DNA of 50,916 bases, from assembly GCA_021442455.1 (NCBI GenBank), contig JABUSY010000023.1, forward strand, positions 1 to 50,916, written 5' to 3'. Every line of letters begins with the position of its first letter. Positions within the stretch are counted from its first letter, which is position 1. Of the stretch, positions 1-10,076 are shown one piece after another. This stretch comes from Lachnospiraceae bacterium (lineage in GTDB: Bacteria; Bacillota; Clostridia; Lachnospirales; Lachnospiraceae). The position numbers and the translations under genes are program-made. The notes below the pieces were generated by a model. That model made no database searches and was not told where the DNA came from. It worked only from the letters and a program-made list of their open reading frames with translations.

Positions 1-60
1 GATACCTCAACCAGATACCTCAACCAGATACCTCAACCAGATACCTCAACCAGATGCCTT
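1..60. repeat. 13-bp direct tandem repeat at the left edge
   Basis: Four perfect head-to-tail copies of a 13-base unit (gatacctcaacca) occupy 1-52, followed by a degenerate fifth copy from 53. There are no spacers. The array starts at the window edge, so its true length is unknown. The unit is not a multiple of three, and no gene covers it. Confidence 0.95.
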
Positions 61-838
61 ACCTAACTAGATCCGCCACTACAACTGAAATGCCCTGCTC
101 TTTTCGGACTATTAAAAATAGATGAAACAAACCATTTTCTGACAAACTCTCGTCGATCACCACACTCCAAAAATATCAGCAAATGTTGAAAATAAAGTTT
201 GTTTCATACATAGAATACTCGTACGCTTGAAACTCCCGGAAAATGCAAATGTTATAGACTTTCTGGCTTAGTATCATAGGAAAAAGCATCCTCTAATAAC
301 ATTTATCAGGATAAAGATAAAAAGGTATAATACACAAATGACAATTGCGTGTAAATATAGTGCTATATACCTACAGCTATTCTAGACAATTTAATCAAGC
401 AATTATTTTTCTTTTTAGCCCCCAGCTTATCACAGAGCAAATAATCTTAATCCAGTATATTGCCTGTCCTACACTTCGTATTTGAATCTTGGAACCAACG
501 TTTCCATAAGCTAATTTTCTCCAAATAGAGACCCTCCTGTCAGTTGTTTTTTGATTCTGATCAAAAAACAACTGACAGGATCGATCTTCTTTCATTTTTT
601 TCAGATATAACACTTGACATCACTTGCTAGAACATCAAATAAGTATGCTATCAAGTTAAAAAAAAATTGAGTATATAAAAAGTCAAACTACACCTCTAGA
701 GAAGTAAATATTTGTATGCCACTGCCTGGAAGAAAACTGAGCGAAACCAGCTCTTACCACAAGATGTTGAGTGATCCTATATACGATACTCGACGCTATC
801 ATACATTATAGAAAATACCATAAAAACGATATTTTTCC
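61..838. other. Intergenic stretch, no gene recognised
   Basis: Apart from the perfect hairpin at 535-580 I see no coding signal here. Open frames are short, lack a ribosome binding site and resemble no family I know. By analogy with the rest of the window it may be eroded coding sequence. Confidence 0.5.
535..580. repeat. Perfect 21-bp inverted repeat (hairpin, 4-nt loop)
   Basis: Bases 535-555 are the exact reverse complement of 560-580, with only four bases between them. This is the longest perfect hairpin I found in the window. The arms contain a run of six T (547-552) and six A (563-568), so neither strand has the GC-rich stem plus T-tract layout of an ordinary intrinsic terminator. It lies about 260 bp downstream of tRNA-Gly in that gene's direction. 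Terminator, mobile-element remnant or protein-binding palindrome are all possible. Confidence 0.9.
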
Positions 839-911
839 AGCGCGAAACGGGATTCGAACCCGCGACCCCAACCTTGGCAAGGTCGTACTCTACCCCCTGA
901 GCTACTCGCGC
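839..911 (-). tRNA. tRNA-Gly (anticodon GCC)
   Basis: The minus strand folds as a 73-nt cloverleaf. The acceptor stem GCGCGAG pairs with TTCGCGC (one G-U), the anticodon loop TTGCCAA sits on a CGACC/GGTTG stem, and the T loop is GTTCGAAT. The discriminator base is U (839), as usual for bacterial tRNA-Gly. CCA is not encoded (GG follows), so maturation depends on the CCA-adding enzyme retained at 17937-19277. A strong promoter sits directly upstream. Confidence 0.97.
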
Positions 912-926
912 ACTGCATTTTGAAAT

Positions 927-955
927 ATTTTAAACTATTTTTGCGATAATGTCAA
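927..955 (-). promoter_or_regulatory. Promoter of tRNA-Gly
   Basis: On the minus strand TTGACA (955-950) and TAAAAT (932-927) are separated by exactly 17 bases. The -10 box ends 16 bases before the mature tRNA 5' end at 911, giving a very short leader. This is a near-perfect vegetative sigma-factor promoter. Confidence 0.85.
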
Positions 956-3483
956 GCATATATTTTCATTTTTCTTATTTTGTTATTTAAAATAACAAAG
1001 TTGTTGCTTATTTCTTCACTCCAATGCTTTAAATTTTCCATTATATATTAAATTCACTACACTTTTAAACACCTGGTCCCACTATTTCCATGGTCTCAAA
1101 ATAATATAAGTTTCAGAACAAGATAGTCTATTGAACTCAAAACCAAACATTTCATCAAAGCCAGAGTTTTCTTTCGTTAGCCTCAGGATAAAGATTACTG
1201 TATATTCTTTCAACTACTTCATTAACCTGCACTTTTATATTTGACCGCCTCTCCGTCGTTATATATTGTACGATGTCCAGCATCAGATGTATCACATATT
1301 TCTTCTCTTCGTGAATATCATCATATTTTCCTTATCCTTCCGCAAGCTGCAAATAAAAAGTAAATAATACTGGATGTAAAAACATAAATTATACGCTCCC
1401 TGTTCTCCGGCTATTTCACCAACTCAAGCGTTTCATACATCGCTGCTTCGGAGGATATGCCCCACCTAAAGTTCTTTCGATCTATTCTCTTTGTCTTTGT
1501 CTGCTAATTTGAGGCCACTAAAAAATACACCTCATCTTTTACCAGAAATATTTTATCATAAATTAAAAACGGTCAGAAGCAAACAATATTTTTTCCGCCA
1601 GCCAAACAAGCTCGATCCTTGTATTGTGAAAGTAAATTCAACAATCGTTGTTCTAAAACTTCAGGCCCCCTATCTGCTATTATATATCAATGCTGCTGGC
1701 ATTCTCCAGACCGTCTATACTTAATACTCTCCTATACTTATACTATTGCAACCCGCCGATCATATCACTTCCTAAAACTCAACATAGAACCGCTTCAGTC
1801 CCAAATTAACATAAACTCCTAATCATGTTTCATATGCTTATTTGTTGCTGCAAAAATATTTTTAAACTTAATACTTAATCTGAAATAAAGTAAGTAATGG
1901 TCGCTCACCAGGCAACAACTATTCTTCCGGGATAAATGCAAAGAAATATTTCAAAAGTGATAGTAAAAATTTCTGCCATGAAAAAGTATTCCACAATCAA
2001 TATCCTTTCCTGTACGACAAGGCCATATATTGAAACGCCTGCATAATAACAGCTTTCTCTGTTAAAAAGTTTCCGATGACACCGCAGACTTTCCTACATC
2101 TCTCTCATATTCGCGTTCGCTCCATTAACAATAGCTCTGCAGACGGCAGAAACTATATTGTAAACGGCATACTATTTTCCTCTTTGGCAACCTCTTTTCT
2201 CGATCTCTATCTCAGCCTACTACTACAATAATCCCATTAGAATTGAAAATCTGCCACAAACAGGTTCGGTTAGCTCCATTTAGGTTCTTTAAGTATATCG
2301 AGAAGAAGCTACTGTATCATCACTGCTGAATATTTTCTTCCTTCTACAAAATCTATAACTTACATAAACCTACATACATAATTGAATAACTAACCAAGTA
2401 TTAAAACCACATCATATCCCAGTTTGGCCGCACGTTCGATATAAGTCTAACCTTACTTTGTTGTTTTCATCCACATCCAATAAGTTTATGATTCTCAATC
2501 ACTTCTCCATGTACACCAAAGGCGAAATTCAATGACGGAAGAACATCTCAAATATCATATCATCATTTTCGCGGCCAGACCTGGAACAGACATACTTCCA
2601 ATATGATAGATAACAATACAGTTATATTGGAACATAGAAAAATCAATTCTTATACAATTTGATATCCACAAGCGCATTTTGTTCTTTCTTTAAGCCAATG
2701 TATTCTGCATAATCGCGAATGATATCTGAGTAAAATAGGTACACACTTCCTCTGTATATTCGCATTATACAGCAAAAAATTTCCAAAACACAATTTATGT
2801 TTAGCCTGATTTTTCTGTATATAAATTTTTCAAAATCCATAAACGATCTTTGTAAAAGACAGCGACAATTTTACGAACACAAACTGCGGCTACTTTTATC
2901 GTGACCGAAGAAAAAAACAATATCAAATGCAATCTGAATCTTCAACAACATACGTTGATTACGGCTCCCATCGAAGATTTTTTTGAACTGTAGATAAAAT
3001 TCAAAAATATGAACAAGTAAAAAAACTGGACAGACGCAAGCAGAAAGTTACAAAAAGATAATGAAATTAGTGTAGATATACTATTATCGAAATACTTCTA
3101 TGCTGACTGATTGAAAGAAATTTTCTGTTATCTAAACACTGAAACAAAATTGGCTTTGATACCAACTTCCGAGAGATAAAGTCGATAATTTTGCAGGTAC
3201 ACAATGTTTGTACTAGTGCCGCCGTCATACAAGATAACTGCATACTATTATGCAATTAAATTTCTTAAGAATTTTAATTATTATTAATTTTTTTTTAAAT
3301 TTCAAAATTTTCAACTTGTATTATAGTATAATGATTTTATTTACTGATGTGACTTTGCGGTCTTTCTAAAACTGCTAGGCTACTCTTCCGGAAACATAAT
3401 ATTCGTTAATAGTGTTAGTATCAATCGAACAAAAATGCTATATTTGATCTACAGAAAATTTAATATTGGTAAGGAGATTATAC
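956..3483. other. 2.5-kb region without a recognisable gene
   Basis: All open frames are under 80 codons, have no convincing Shine-Dalgarno sequence and match no family I can name. A TATAAT at 3327-3332, about 150 bp before the glycosyltransferase, could be a -10 box, but no good -35 element is placed for it. The length would hold two or three genes, so decayed coding DNA is the likely content; I could not identify which. Confidence 0.5.
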
Positions 3484-4782
3484 ATGGGCGCATTTATTAA
3501 ATTGTTAAACTTTACACTGCTATCCTTTTTCAATTGCTGCTATGCTTACCAGTTTGTGTACCTGCTAGTCAGTCTCTTAAGAAAAGATCCAACAGATCAA
3601 AAAGAAATTCATGAAGTACCAATGCATCATTTTGCTGTCTTGATACCTGCTAGAAATGAAGAAGCAGTAATCAGCGGTCTTTTGGGGAGTCTTGAGCAAC
3701 AGACATATCCTTCTGAGTTGGTCGATGTCTATGTAATTGCAGATAACTGTACCGACCGTACCGCTGAGCTATCTGCTCGTCTAGGTGCTTTTGTCATTGA
3801 ACGTTGCTTTGATCATACAAGAGTTGGCAAAGGATATGCGCTAGATTATGCCTTAAAACAGATTGATGCCGAAAAAGGCATCAGCCATTATGATGCTTTC
3901 CTGTTTTTTGATGCAGATAATGTCCTGGACTCCGGTTATCTTGCAGCAATAAACCGTACCTATACGCAGGGATATGACATAATTACCAGCTACAGGAATT
4001 CTAAAAATTATGACACCAATTGGATTTCTGCCGGTTATGCTCTGTGGTTTTTAAGAGAATCGCGTTTGCTGAATGAGGCTCGAATGAAATTAGGTACAAG
4101 CTGTGCTATTTCCGGCACAGGTTTCCTTATATCTTCAAAAATATTATTGAAAGACAGGGGATGGAAATATACCCTGTTGACAGAGGATATTGAATTTTCT
4201 ACCGATCATATCATACAGGGTCATAAGATTGGCTATTGCAAAGCTGCAATTCTCTATGATGAACAGCCGATCACATTTCGCGCTTCCTGGAACCAAAGGT
4301 TGCGCTGGACAAAAGGCTTCTATCAGGTATTCCTCAAGTACGGGAAAAAATTGTGTAAAGGAGCTGCTATCGAACAAAATTTACAGTGTTATGACATGCT
4401 GATGGTCATTGCTCCAGCAATGTTAGTAACACTAATTTCCCTTCTGACAAACCTATTTTTCGATATATTCGGATTCTTAACCAGGAACCTATACATTAGT
4501 CAGACAGCCACAATTGCGTTCATCGGCTGTCTGTTAAATATTTATATATCATTGTTTCTCTTTGGCGCAATAACTCTTCTGGCCGAACAAAAACGGATTT
4601 ATTGCAGCAAACCTAAGCAGATATTATATCTGTTTACTTTTCCAATTTTCATATTTACTTATATCCCGATGGCAGTAATTGCATTGAAAAAGAACATAAC
4701 ATGGAAGCATATTCCACACACAATTCTGTGTACCCCGGATCAGATATGCAAGAAAAAAAACACTAAAGTAACTGAACAGTAA
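3484..4782 (+). CDS. Processive-type family 2 glycosyltransferase, membrane protein
   Basis: A 432-residue inner-membrane glycosyltransferase of the cellulose/hyaluronan/poly-GlcNAc synthase type. A hydrophobic N-terminal segment (residues 5-32) is followed by a GT2 domain with all the expected motifs: IPARNEE near 54, ADN near 86-88, the metal-binding DADN at 143-146, the catalytic-base motif TED at 233-235 and QRLRW at 271-275. Three or so hydrophobic segments follow from about 300. QxxRW suggests a processive enzyme that makes and exports a polysaccharide; the sugar cannot be told from sequence. I chose ATG 3484 because AAGGAG (3471-3476) lies 7 bases before it; an in-frame TTG at 3466 overlaps no usable ribosome site. 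It stands alone among non-coding DNA, so no operon partner helps assign its substrate. Confidence 0.88.
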   Translation: MGAFIKLLNFTLLSFFNCCYAYQFVYLLVSLLRKDPTDQKEIHEVPMHHFAVLIPARNEEAVISGLLGSLEQQTYPSELVDVYVIADNCTDRTAELSARLGAFVIERCFDHTRVGKGYALDYALKQIDAEKGISHYDAFLFFDADNVLDSGYLAAINRTYTQGYDIITSYRNSKNYDTNWISAGYALWFLRESRLLNEARMKLGTSCAISGTGFLISSKILLKDRGWKYTLLTEDIEFSTDHIIQGHKIGYCKAAILYDEQPITFRASWNQRLRWTKGFYQVFLKYGKKLCKGAAIEQNLQCYDMLMVIAPAMLVTLISLLTNLFFDIFGFLTRNLYISQTATIAFIGCLLNIYISLFLFGAITLLAEQKRIYCSKPKQILYLFTFPIFIFTYIPMAVIALKKNITWKHIPHTILCTPDQICKKKNTKVTEQ

Positions 4783-7340
4783 AGAGTACATTTTTCGCAT
4801 AATTCCTCTAATCAGTATTCTTCTTTAATCGAATACTCCACTTTGTCGATGCAGCTAGACATATAGGCAGTACTCTCGGATACTATGTACCTCAGGGGAT
4901 GTGACATCTCCTGAGCGAGCAGGAAAGAATGCTTTTTCTTGATCCCACATTTCAGCTCTTTCAGTCTGCTCCGAACTCTTCCTTATCCAGATTATCCATC
5001 TTTGTTTCCAATCCTCTTAAAAAATGCCTATTCAACAAACGCAATACTTTTCACCGCACTTATAGACATCGGTCACAACAAGACTGATACAGCCGCTTCC
5101 TATTCATATCTTCTATCTTCTCAAATATTGTCTGTTCCAAAAGCTTAAACTTCTTAACACTCGCATTGTAATTGAACGCAAATATGAGCAAAATTCCTTT
5201 AAGCAACGAAGTTAATCTAAACAAAATTATTGCGACTGATAACTCCTACAAAAGCCCTATGTCTAGTTTGTTATAATAGTTCAGATAAATTTTCATATCA
5301 CAGTACATTTTTGGTCATCACTATGGTTTACTATCTCCACATCCTGTTCATAAACCTCTATGATTTCCTGATAACCAAACATTTTGGTATAAACAGGGAT
5401 TATTATATCGAAACATTTTTATAATTTTCTTCATACAGATAATACAGTTGTATCCCAGATCGGAGGCTATAATAATCTCCAATCTGAACAACCGCCTCAA
5501 ACGATTCATACAAATAGGAAGTGTATCTGCCAGCCCCCTGCAATCACTCAATTCTTTAGTATAATGTTTAGGTTCTGTATGACCTTCGTAGGAACATACT
5601 CTAAAAGTAGGTTCTTGTTTTCTACGGAGTTAAAAACAGGATCATAGTCAAATATAAACCTGAAGTGCCTCCAGATTATCAATAAAAAATGTCCTTTTTT
5701 ACACATCAAAAAAACAAATGATCAGAGCTATCCGAGAGTAAGGAATGCTGTAATTCAAACTCTCATCTAACATCTTCAAAATTAGGATTGATAATAACAA
5801 ACCTTCAGTAATATATACATCTTTCGAAACATTTCATTCACATTGAACCATCGAATTATCATCTCATTGTTCAAATAATTTGTCCGGTTCATCACCCATT
5901 CTCGCGGTATATCATTTTTCATTTCCTTCCAAATATTGAATGAAAACTGCTTCTGAACACGCCTCCCAATATAGCCTCAATAGCAATTAGTATTTCTATA
6001 AAGGAATCAATAATTAAAAAACTAAAGTATTCCATAATTACGTCACTTGATACTTCCTTTTTCTTCATCTTCGGTACAGCCTGGCATTTTACAGCTTTTC
6101 TTTTGTTACCTCTCATACTAGATTTCAAAAAAATCGTCGCTGACAAATTTTCTTGTTTCCTCTTTTAGATAGCAATATTTTCGTTTGAAACTCTTTTCAA
6201 CTACAAACACTCTGTCTTTCGCTGCCTTATAAGCCTGTAGAATTTCAGAATGCTTCGGACGATGCTTCAATTTCCAAACACTTTAGTTGTATATAGTTTA
6301 TGTTGATACACTATATTGATGATTGTAGAAATAATTGAAAACATATTCCCTTGTAGGAAGGGAACATTGCCCCATATTGTTTCTATATCCTTGGAGTTTG
6401 TTGGTTACCAAAAAATATTCGAAAATGGATATTCTTCTTCAATAAACTATTTTAGAAACTGAACAGAAATATAAATTTGTTTTTTGTCAATATTTATTAC
6501 AACCATTCCACCTTCCTTCTGAACAACAAAGTTTTCTTTACTTTCAAACTATGAACATCCCATCACTACCATATGAATCTAATAGCTCTCTCCTCCATCA
6601 TTCAAAACCACGTCATCCTGGAAAATGTTTAACAAAGTAAGAGACACATCAATAATATTTTACATCTTAATATCATCGCTACAAAATTTTCTTAATGCCA
6701 CGAAATACTTCTTCACAAAAAAATACATAATAGTTTAATCTAAGATCTTTGAAATTGTCTACTTATCAAAAATTAACATGGCTTTTCGCCATTCACGAAA
6801 AATAAATCAATCTAACTCCTATAACTACTTTTTCAGTGATCAGAAAATCATTAGCTATCAACTCACATCTAAAGAATAATTTTCTCTTATACGATTTTTC
6901 TGTCCATTCATGAAGCTTTCGCCATCTCAATAATATCTTTCAGCGTTTTCAAATTGCCCCTCTCTACTCCCATGTCCTGTGCAAATATAAACCCAATCTA
7001 TCTTGTTCAGGATAAAAATTTCTGTAAACTTTACCATAAAAAAATCTTCAGAACTTTCACTCTCTGAAAATATAGATAAAAAGCCTGTACGTTTTTAACT
7101 ATGCCCCGTTGTAATAATGTTACACAATTTCAGTAGTGGAATTATCTGTTTTCCCTTCGTCCGGTGTATAAACATAATCTTCTCACACTGCGACTCAATA
7201 TAAGCTCCGTACGTATAATTTTATATTTACAACTATTTATTTCACAATTTCTTTCTTTTCCCTCTATCTATTTGACCATTAATTTCTCCATGAAACAACT
7301 ACTGCTGACGGAAAAACAGTGCTCCGATTACTTATATACA
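4783..7340. other. 2.6-kb region without a recognisable gene
   Basis: Nothing here reads as an intact gene. An 11-bp hairpin with a three-base loop (4891-4901 / 4905-4915, one G-U pair) lies about 110 bp after the glycosyltransferase stop and may be a leftover terminator, though no clean T-tract follows it. The rest is AT-rich with frequent stops in all frames; I could not match any decayed gene. Confidence 0.5.
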
Positions 7341-7371
7341 AATAAAAAAGCCCATATTTAGGAGCTTTTTT
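7341..7371 (-). terminator. Intrinsic terminator after the tRNA-Tyr/tRNA-Leu unit
   Basis: On the minus strand, immediately after tRNA-Leu, AAAAGCTC pairs with GGGCTTTT (one G-U) across an 8-base loop, and the T-run continues beyond the stem. Confidence 0.7.
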
Positions 7372-7457
7372 TGCCGACGACCGGAATCGAACCGGTACGA
7401 GTATTACTACCCACGGGATTTTAAGTCCCGAGCGTCTGCCAGTTCCGCCACGCCGGC
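7372..7457 (-). tRNA. tRNA-Leu (anticodon TAA)
   Basis: An 86-nt class II tRNA on the minus strand. Acceptor GCCGGCG pairs with CGTCGGC (one G-U) with discriminator A at 7372. The anticodon stem CGGGA/TCCCG encloses CTTAAAA, giving UAA, which reads UUA/UUG. A long variable arm and the GGTTCGATTCC T arm are present. No CCA is encoded. It begins three bases after tRNA-Tyr ends and is certainly co-transcribed with it. Confidence 0.97.
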
Positions 7458-7460
7458 AGA

Positions 7461-7542
7461 TGGACGGAGATGGATTCGAACCATCGAAGCAATTTGCAGC
7501 AGATTTACAGTCTGTCCCCTTTGACCACTCGAGAATCCGTCC
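7461..7542 (-). tRNA. tRNA-Tyr (anticodon GTA)
   Basis: An 82-nt tRNA on the minus strand with the long variable arm typical of bacterial tRNA-Tyr. The acceptor GGACGGA pairs perfectly with TCCGTCC, discriminator A at 7461. The anticodon loop CTGTAAA gives GUA; the T arm carries GGTTCGAATCC. CCA is not encoded. It is the first gene of a two-tRNA unit with tRNA-Leu. Confidence 0.97.
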
Positions 7543-7566
7543 ATAATGATACTGATATTATATAAT

Positions 7567-7595
7567 ATTATAACTAATTTTATCTACAATTGCAA
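7567..7595 (-). promoter_or_regulatory. Promoter of the tRNA-Tyr/tRNA-Leu unit
   Basis: Minus strand TTGCAA (7595-7590), a 17-base spacer, then a perfect TATAAT (7572-7567), 25 bases before the tRNA-Tyr 5' end. Confidence 0.82.
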
Positions 7596-8208
7596 GCTTT
7601 TTTATCACTAAAACTAGTGTTAGAAAATATTCCGAGTTCTTTCGATCGGAATATTTAGCTTCATACTGTTTTTATACCCAGTTTCCGGACATAACAGATT
7701 TCTTCGCACATTACTGCTTTATCCATTCCCTTGGCCTCATGAATTTCAATACTTTCTAGACACTCCCCCCCTATGGATGACAGTGTAAAACGGAAATAAT
7801 CATGATGATGTGTAAGCTCATTCATAACAATAAATAGCAAAAGACATACAAAATGACGGCATATGGAGACCGCATGTCATCGCAAAAACTGTCTCGGTTG
7901 CCAAGGAAATAAAGAAGAATTAGCAAAATGCCATTTTCACAGGTTCGTTTATCCATGTAAAAATCTCAGATAGAGTCAAAAAACAACACATTTACAATTG
8001 AAAAATATTCTTTTTTCAATGCAATTTTTTGCTTATTGCCCGCCGATCAGACTATTGACATTATCTTCCTTGAATAAATATTTTTCTGAGACAATCCTAA
8101 AAAGTTTTTTCACATATCCTTTTCCTTTTCTGTGATGAATAATTTTAAAAAAAATTTGTCATTTTCCCAATGGAAACTAGTTTGCATACGCTACTTAAGC
8201 ATTAAATC

Positions 8209-9620
8209 CTATTTTTTCTGTCTTTCGAAATCATTCCGAATCCCGTTCTCCGTCATTATAGCATGAATGGTTGTTGCCTGAAGCCTTAAAGACATACGGA
8301 TAGGATATATCCAAAATAAAATACTCCCAACTTTTTTGTCAACGCCTAAAATAGCTTTCATTAGCTCCTTTCTTCTTGTTGATGCTAGCAACCCGCTGAA
8401 ACTAAGCAGCTCTCCGTCACGCATAAAACTTCTTCTCCTAATTTTTCTGTTCCTAAAGTAAAAATATTGGAACAAATTTCATAGCCTATCATCATATTCA
8501 CAAACTTTATCTATGCTCTTCATATCCTAACATATCCTCATAGCATTCATTATACAGCTATGTCCTGATATTCGAAATTCGTTCACTCATCAGAAAAAAT
8601 TTTTTCATGACATTAAAACTCACTTCCATTCATCAGAAAGTTTATAATCTGTATCAACCAAGGCTTGTACTAATCCAAAGCGTTTTGTAATATGTCCTTA
8701 ATTTTTCTTCATTTGTAACTATTTTTTTTATATGACTTCTAAATAATTTCCCCAGGCTTATAGCCTCAATCAATATTTTGGAAGACTTAGAATGATTTTT
8801 GAAAAAACTTCCATGGAAAATTTTTACCTCTTTAATCCAAACCAGAATCTTCACATGCCAATCAAATGCACAAAGAAGATCCATACCTTCAACGACAACA
8901 TTGTCAAGTGCCGCCCATTGTCGCTCCTAGAAGATTTGCCAAAGCCTCTCTCAGCGCATAGTATTCGCTCTAATCAGATTCTCTAAAATTGTCAGAGTTT
9001 GCTATTCTGTTGTATCACCTCAAGCATATTCCTGATATGCTAATCTTTCTCTATACAAGACATATTGCTCCTTTCACAGAGTTAATTCATAAGTCTAATT
9101 ATCGCCTGATCCTTCGACATTACTTTTCCATAGAACCAAACTAACCAATACATTCCATCTAATAATTATTCATATAGAAGTTTACACTGCTCACACTACA
9201 CAATACCACTATCCAAGTTTACAACTGAATATCCCAACTTTTGCTGCTTCATTATTGCTTAGAAGACAGACACTGTAATCTACACTGTCCCAAAAATCAA
9301 ATTCATATTTTCCAGATTCTACGCTTTTTTAGGCTCCATATTTGGGCATTCGAAGTTGTACACTCTCTTGCTTCTGCAGCGACCAGTTCGTCTGGCGTAC
9401 CAATCTTTTTCAAGAATATCATACTAATTCAATATTCCCACATCGTCTCCTGCATTTTTATTGTGATTTGTTTTTTATCCAAACAGACAAATGAGAATCA
9501 TGTCATAAAAGCTAATCTGTATTTTCAAAATTTTATACATTAACTGATTGACAAAATTGAAGGTTATCTGCATCTTTCACGCTATAACGACTATATCACC
9601 TTCATCTTTCAGAGGATCAT
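8209..9620 (-). pseudogene. ftsH: ftsH relic (AAA+ membrane zinc protease)
   Basis: Decayed gene for the FtsH protease. Near 8230-8290 the minus strand reads ATTIHAIMTENGIRNDFE, which matches the FtsH C-terminal segment normally written ATxLARAMxTxYGMxDDF. About 80 residues earlier RKELMKAILGVDKKVG resembles the family's LLGGRxAEE region. At 8690-8800 EEKLRTYYK sits where xEKxxxAYHE, the start of the zinc site, should be; the HExxH itself is gone. Near 9370-9400 GTPDEL followed by VAAEA may be the eroded Walker A region. Many stops and frame changes separate these pieces. The position fits: in Clostridia ftsH follows tilS-hpt. No gene signal is visible in 7596-8208. The boundaries are approximate. 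FtsH is usually important, so a second copy elsewhere is likely. Identification is from remembered family motifs, not alignment. Confidence 0.75.
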
Positions 9621-9689
9621 ATCTCTTCGAAGAAAGTAAAATATTTCCTCTAGAACTACTACGGTATACACAGCAACACAGATGAATTG

Positions 9690-10076
9690 TCTTATACATA
9701 AAAACTGCATTACCTCAAAGTTCAACTAACAATTCAAAATATACTAGTCATCACAAGCAAGAACAGGTCCATACCATACTACCTTGTTTTTGAACATAAT
9801 CAGCCATATAGTAAAAATATGATTATGATTGCACTTTTTTATGGTATTGTATATAACGATAATTATTTAGTCTGAAAGCTTTTTAGTTATTCTGGATTCA
9901 ACCATGCATTTTTATTTCAAATTCATCAAAAGTTGTTCCCGGAATTTATAATATCTTCAAGGATCAATCACATCCTTCCCTTTCAGAGCGCAAAACAAAC
10001 AAATTTTTCTCCCCTCGTACTCATGGATAATCTCTTCACCAAATTTTCTCATCTGGGTTTCAACCCATCTCTTCTT
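9690..10076 (-). pseudogene. hpt: hpt relic (hypoxanthine phosphoribosyltransferase)
   Basis: Directly after the tilS stop the minus strand reads EEEMG and, after a frame change, KFGEEIIHEYEG followed by ICLFCALKG. This matches the N-terminal part of Hpt (RIxxIGxQISxDYxGK ... LICILKGG). The frame then hits a stop. Fainter echoes continue, such as a YVQKQG stretch where Hpt has its YV..L...G helix, but the phosphoribosyl-pyrophosphate binding motif is not readable. Order and spacing (tilS, hpt, ftsH) are those of clostridial genomes. Purine salvage through this locus is therefore lost, in parallel with the dead upp at 24579-25218. Confidence 0.72.

Noticed and set aside
1-60. CRISPR array
   Set aside because: The 13-base units are directly adjacent with no spacers.
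3466-3483. TTG start giving the glycosyltransferase six extra residues
   Set aside because: The ribosome site AAGGAG lies inside those codons and is correctly spaced for ATG 3484.
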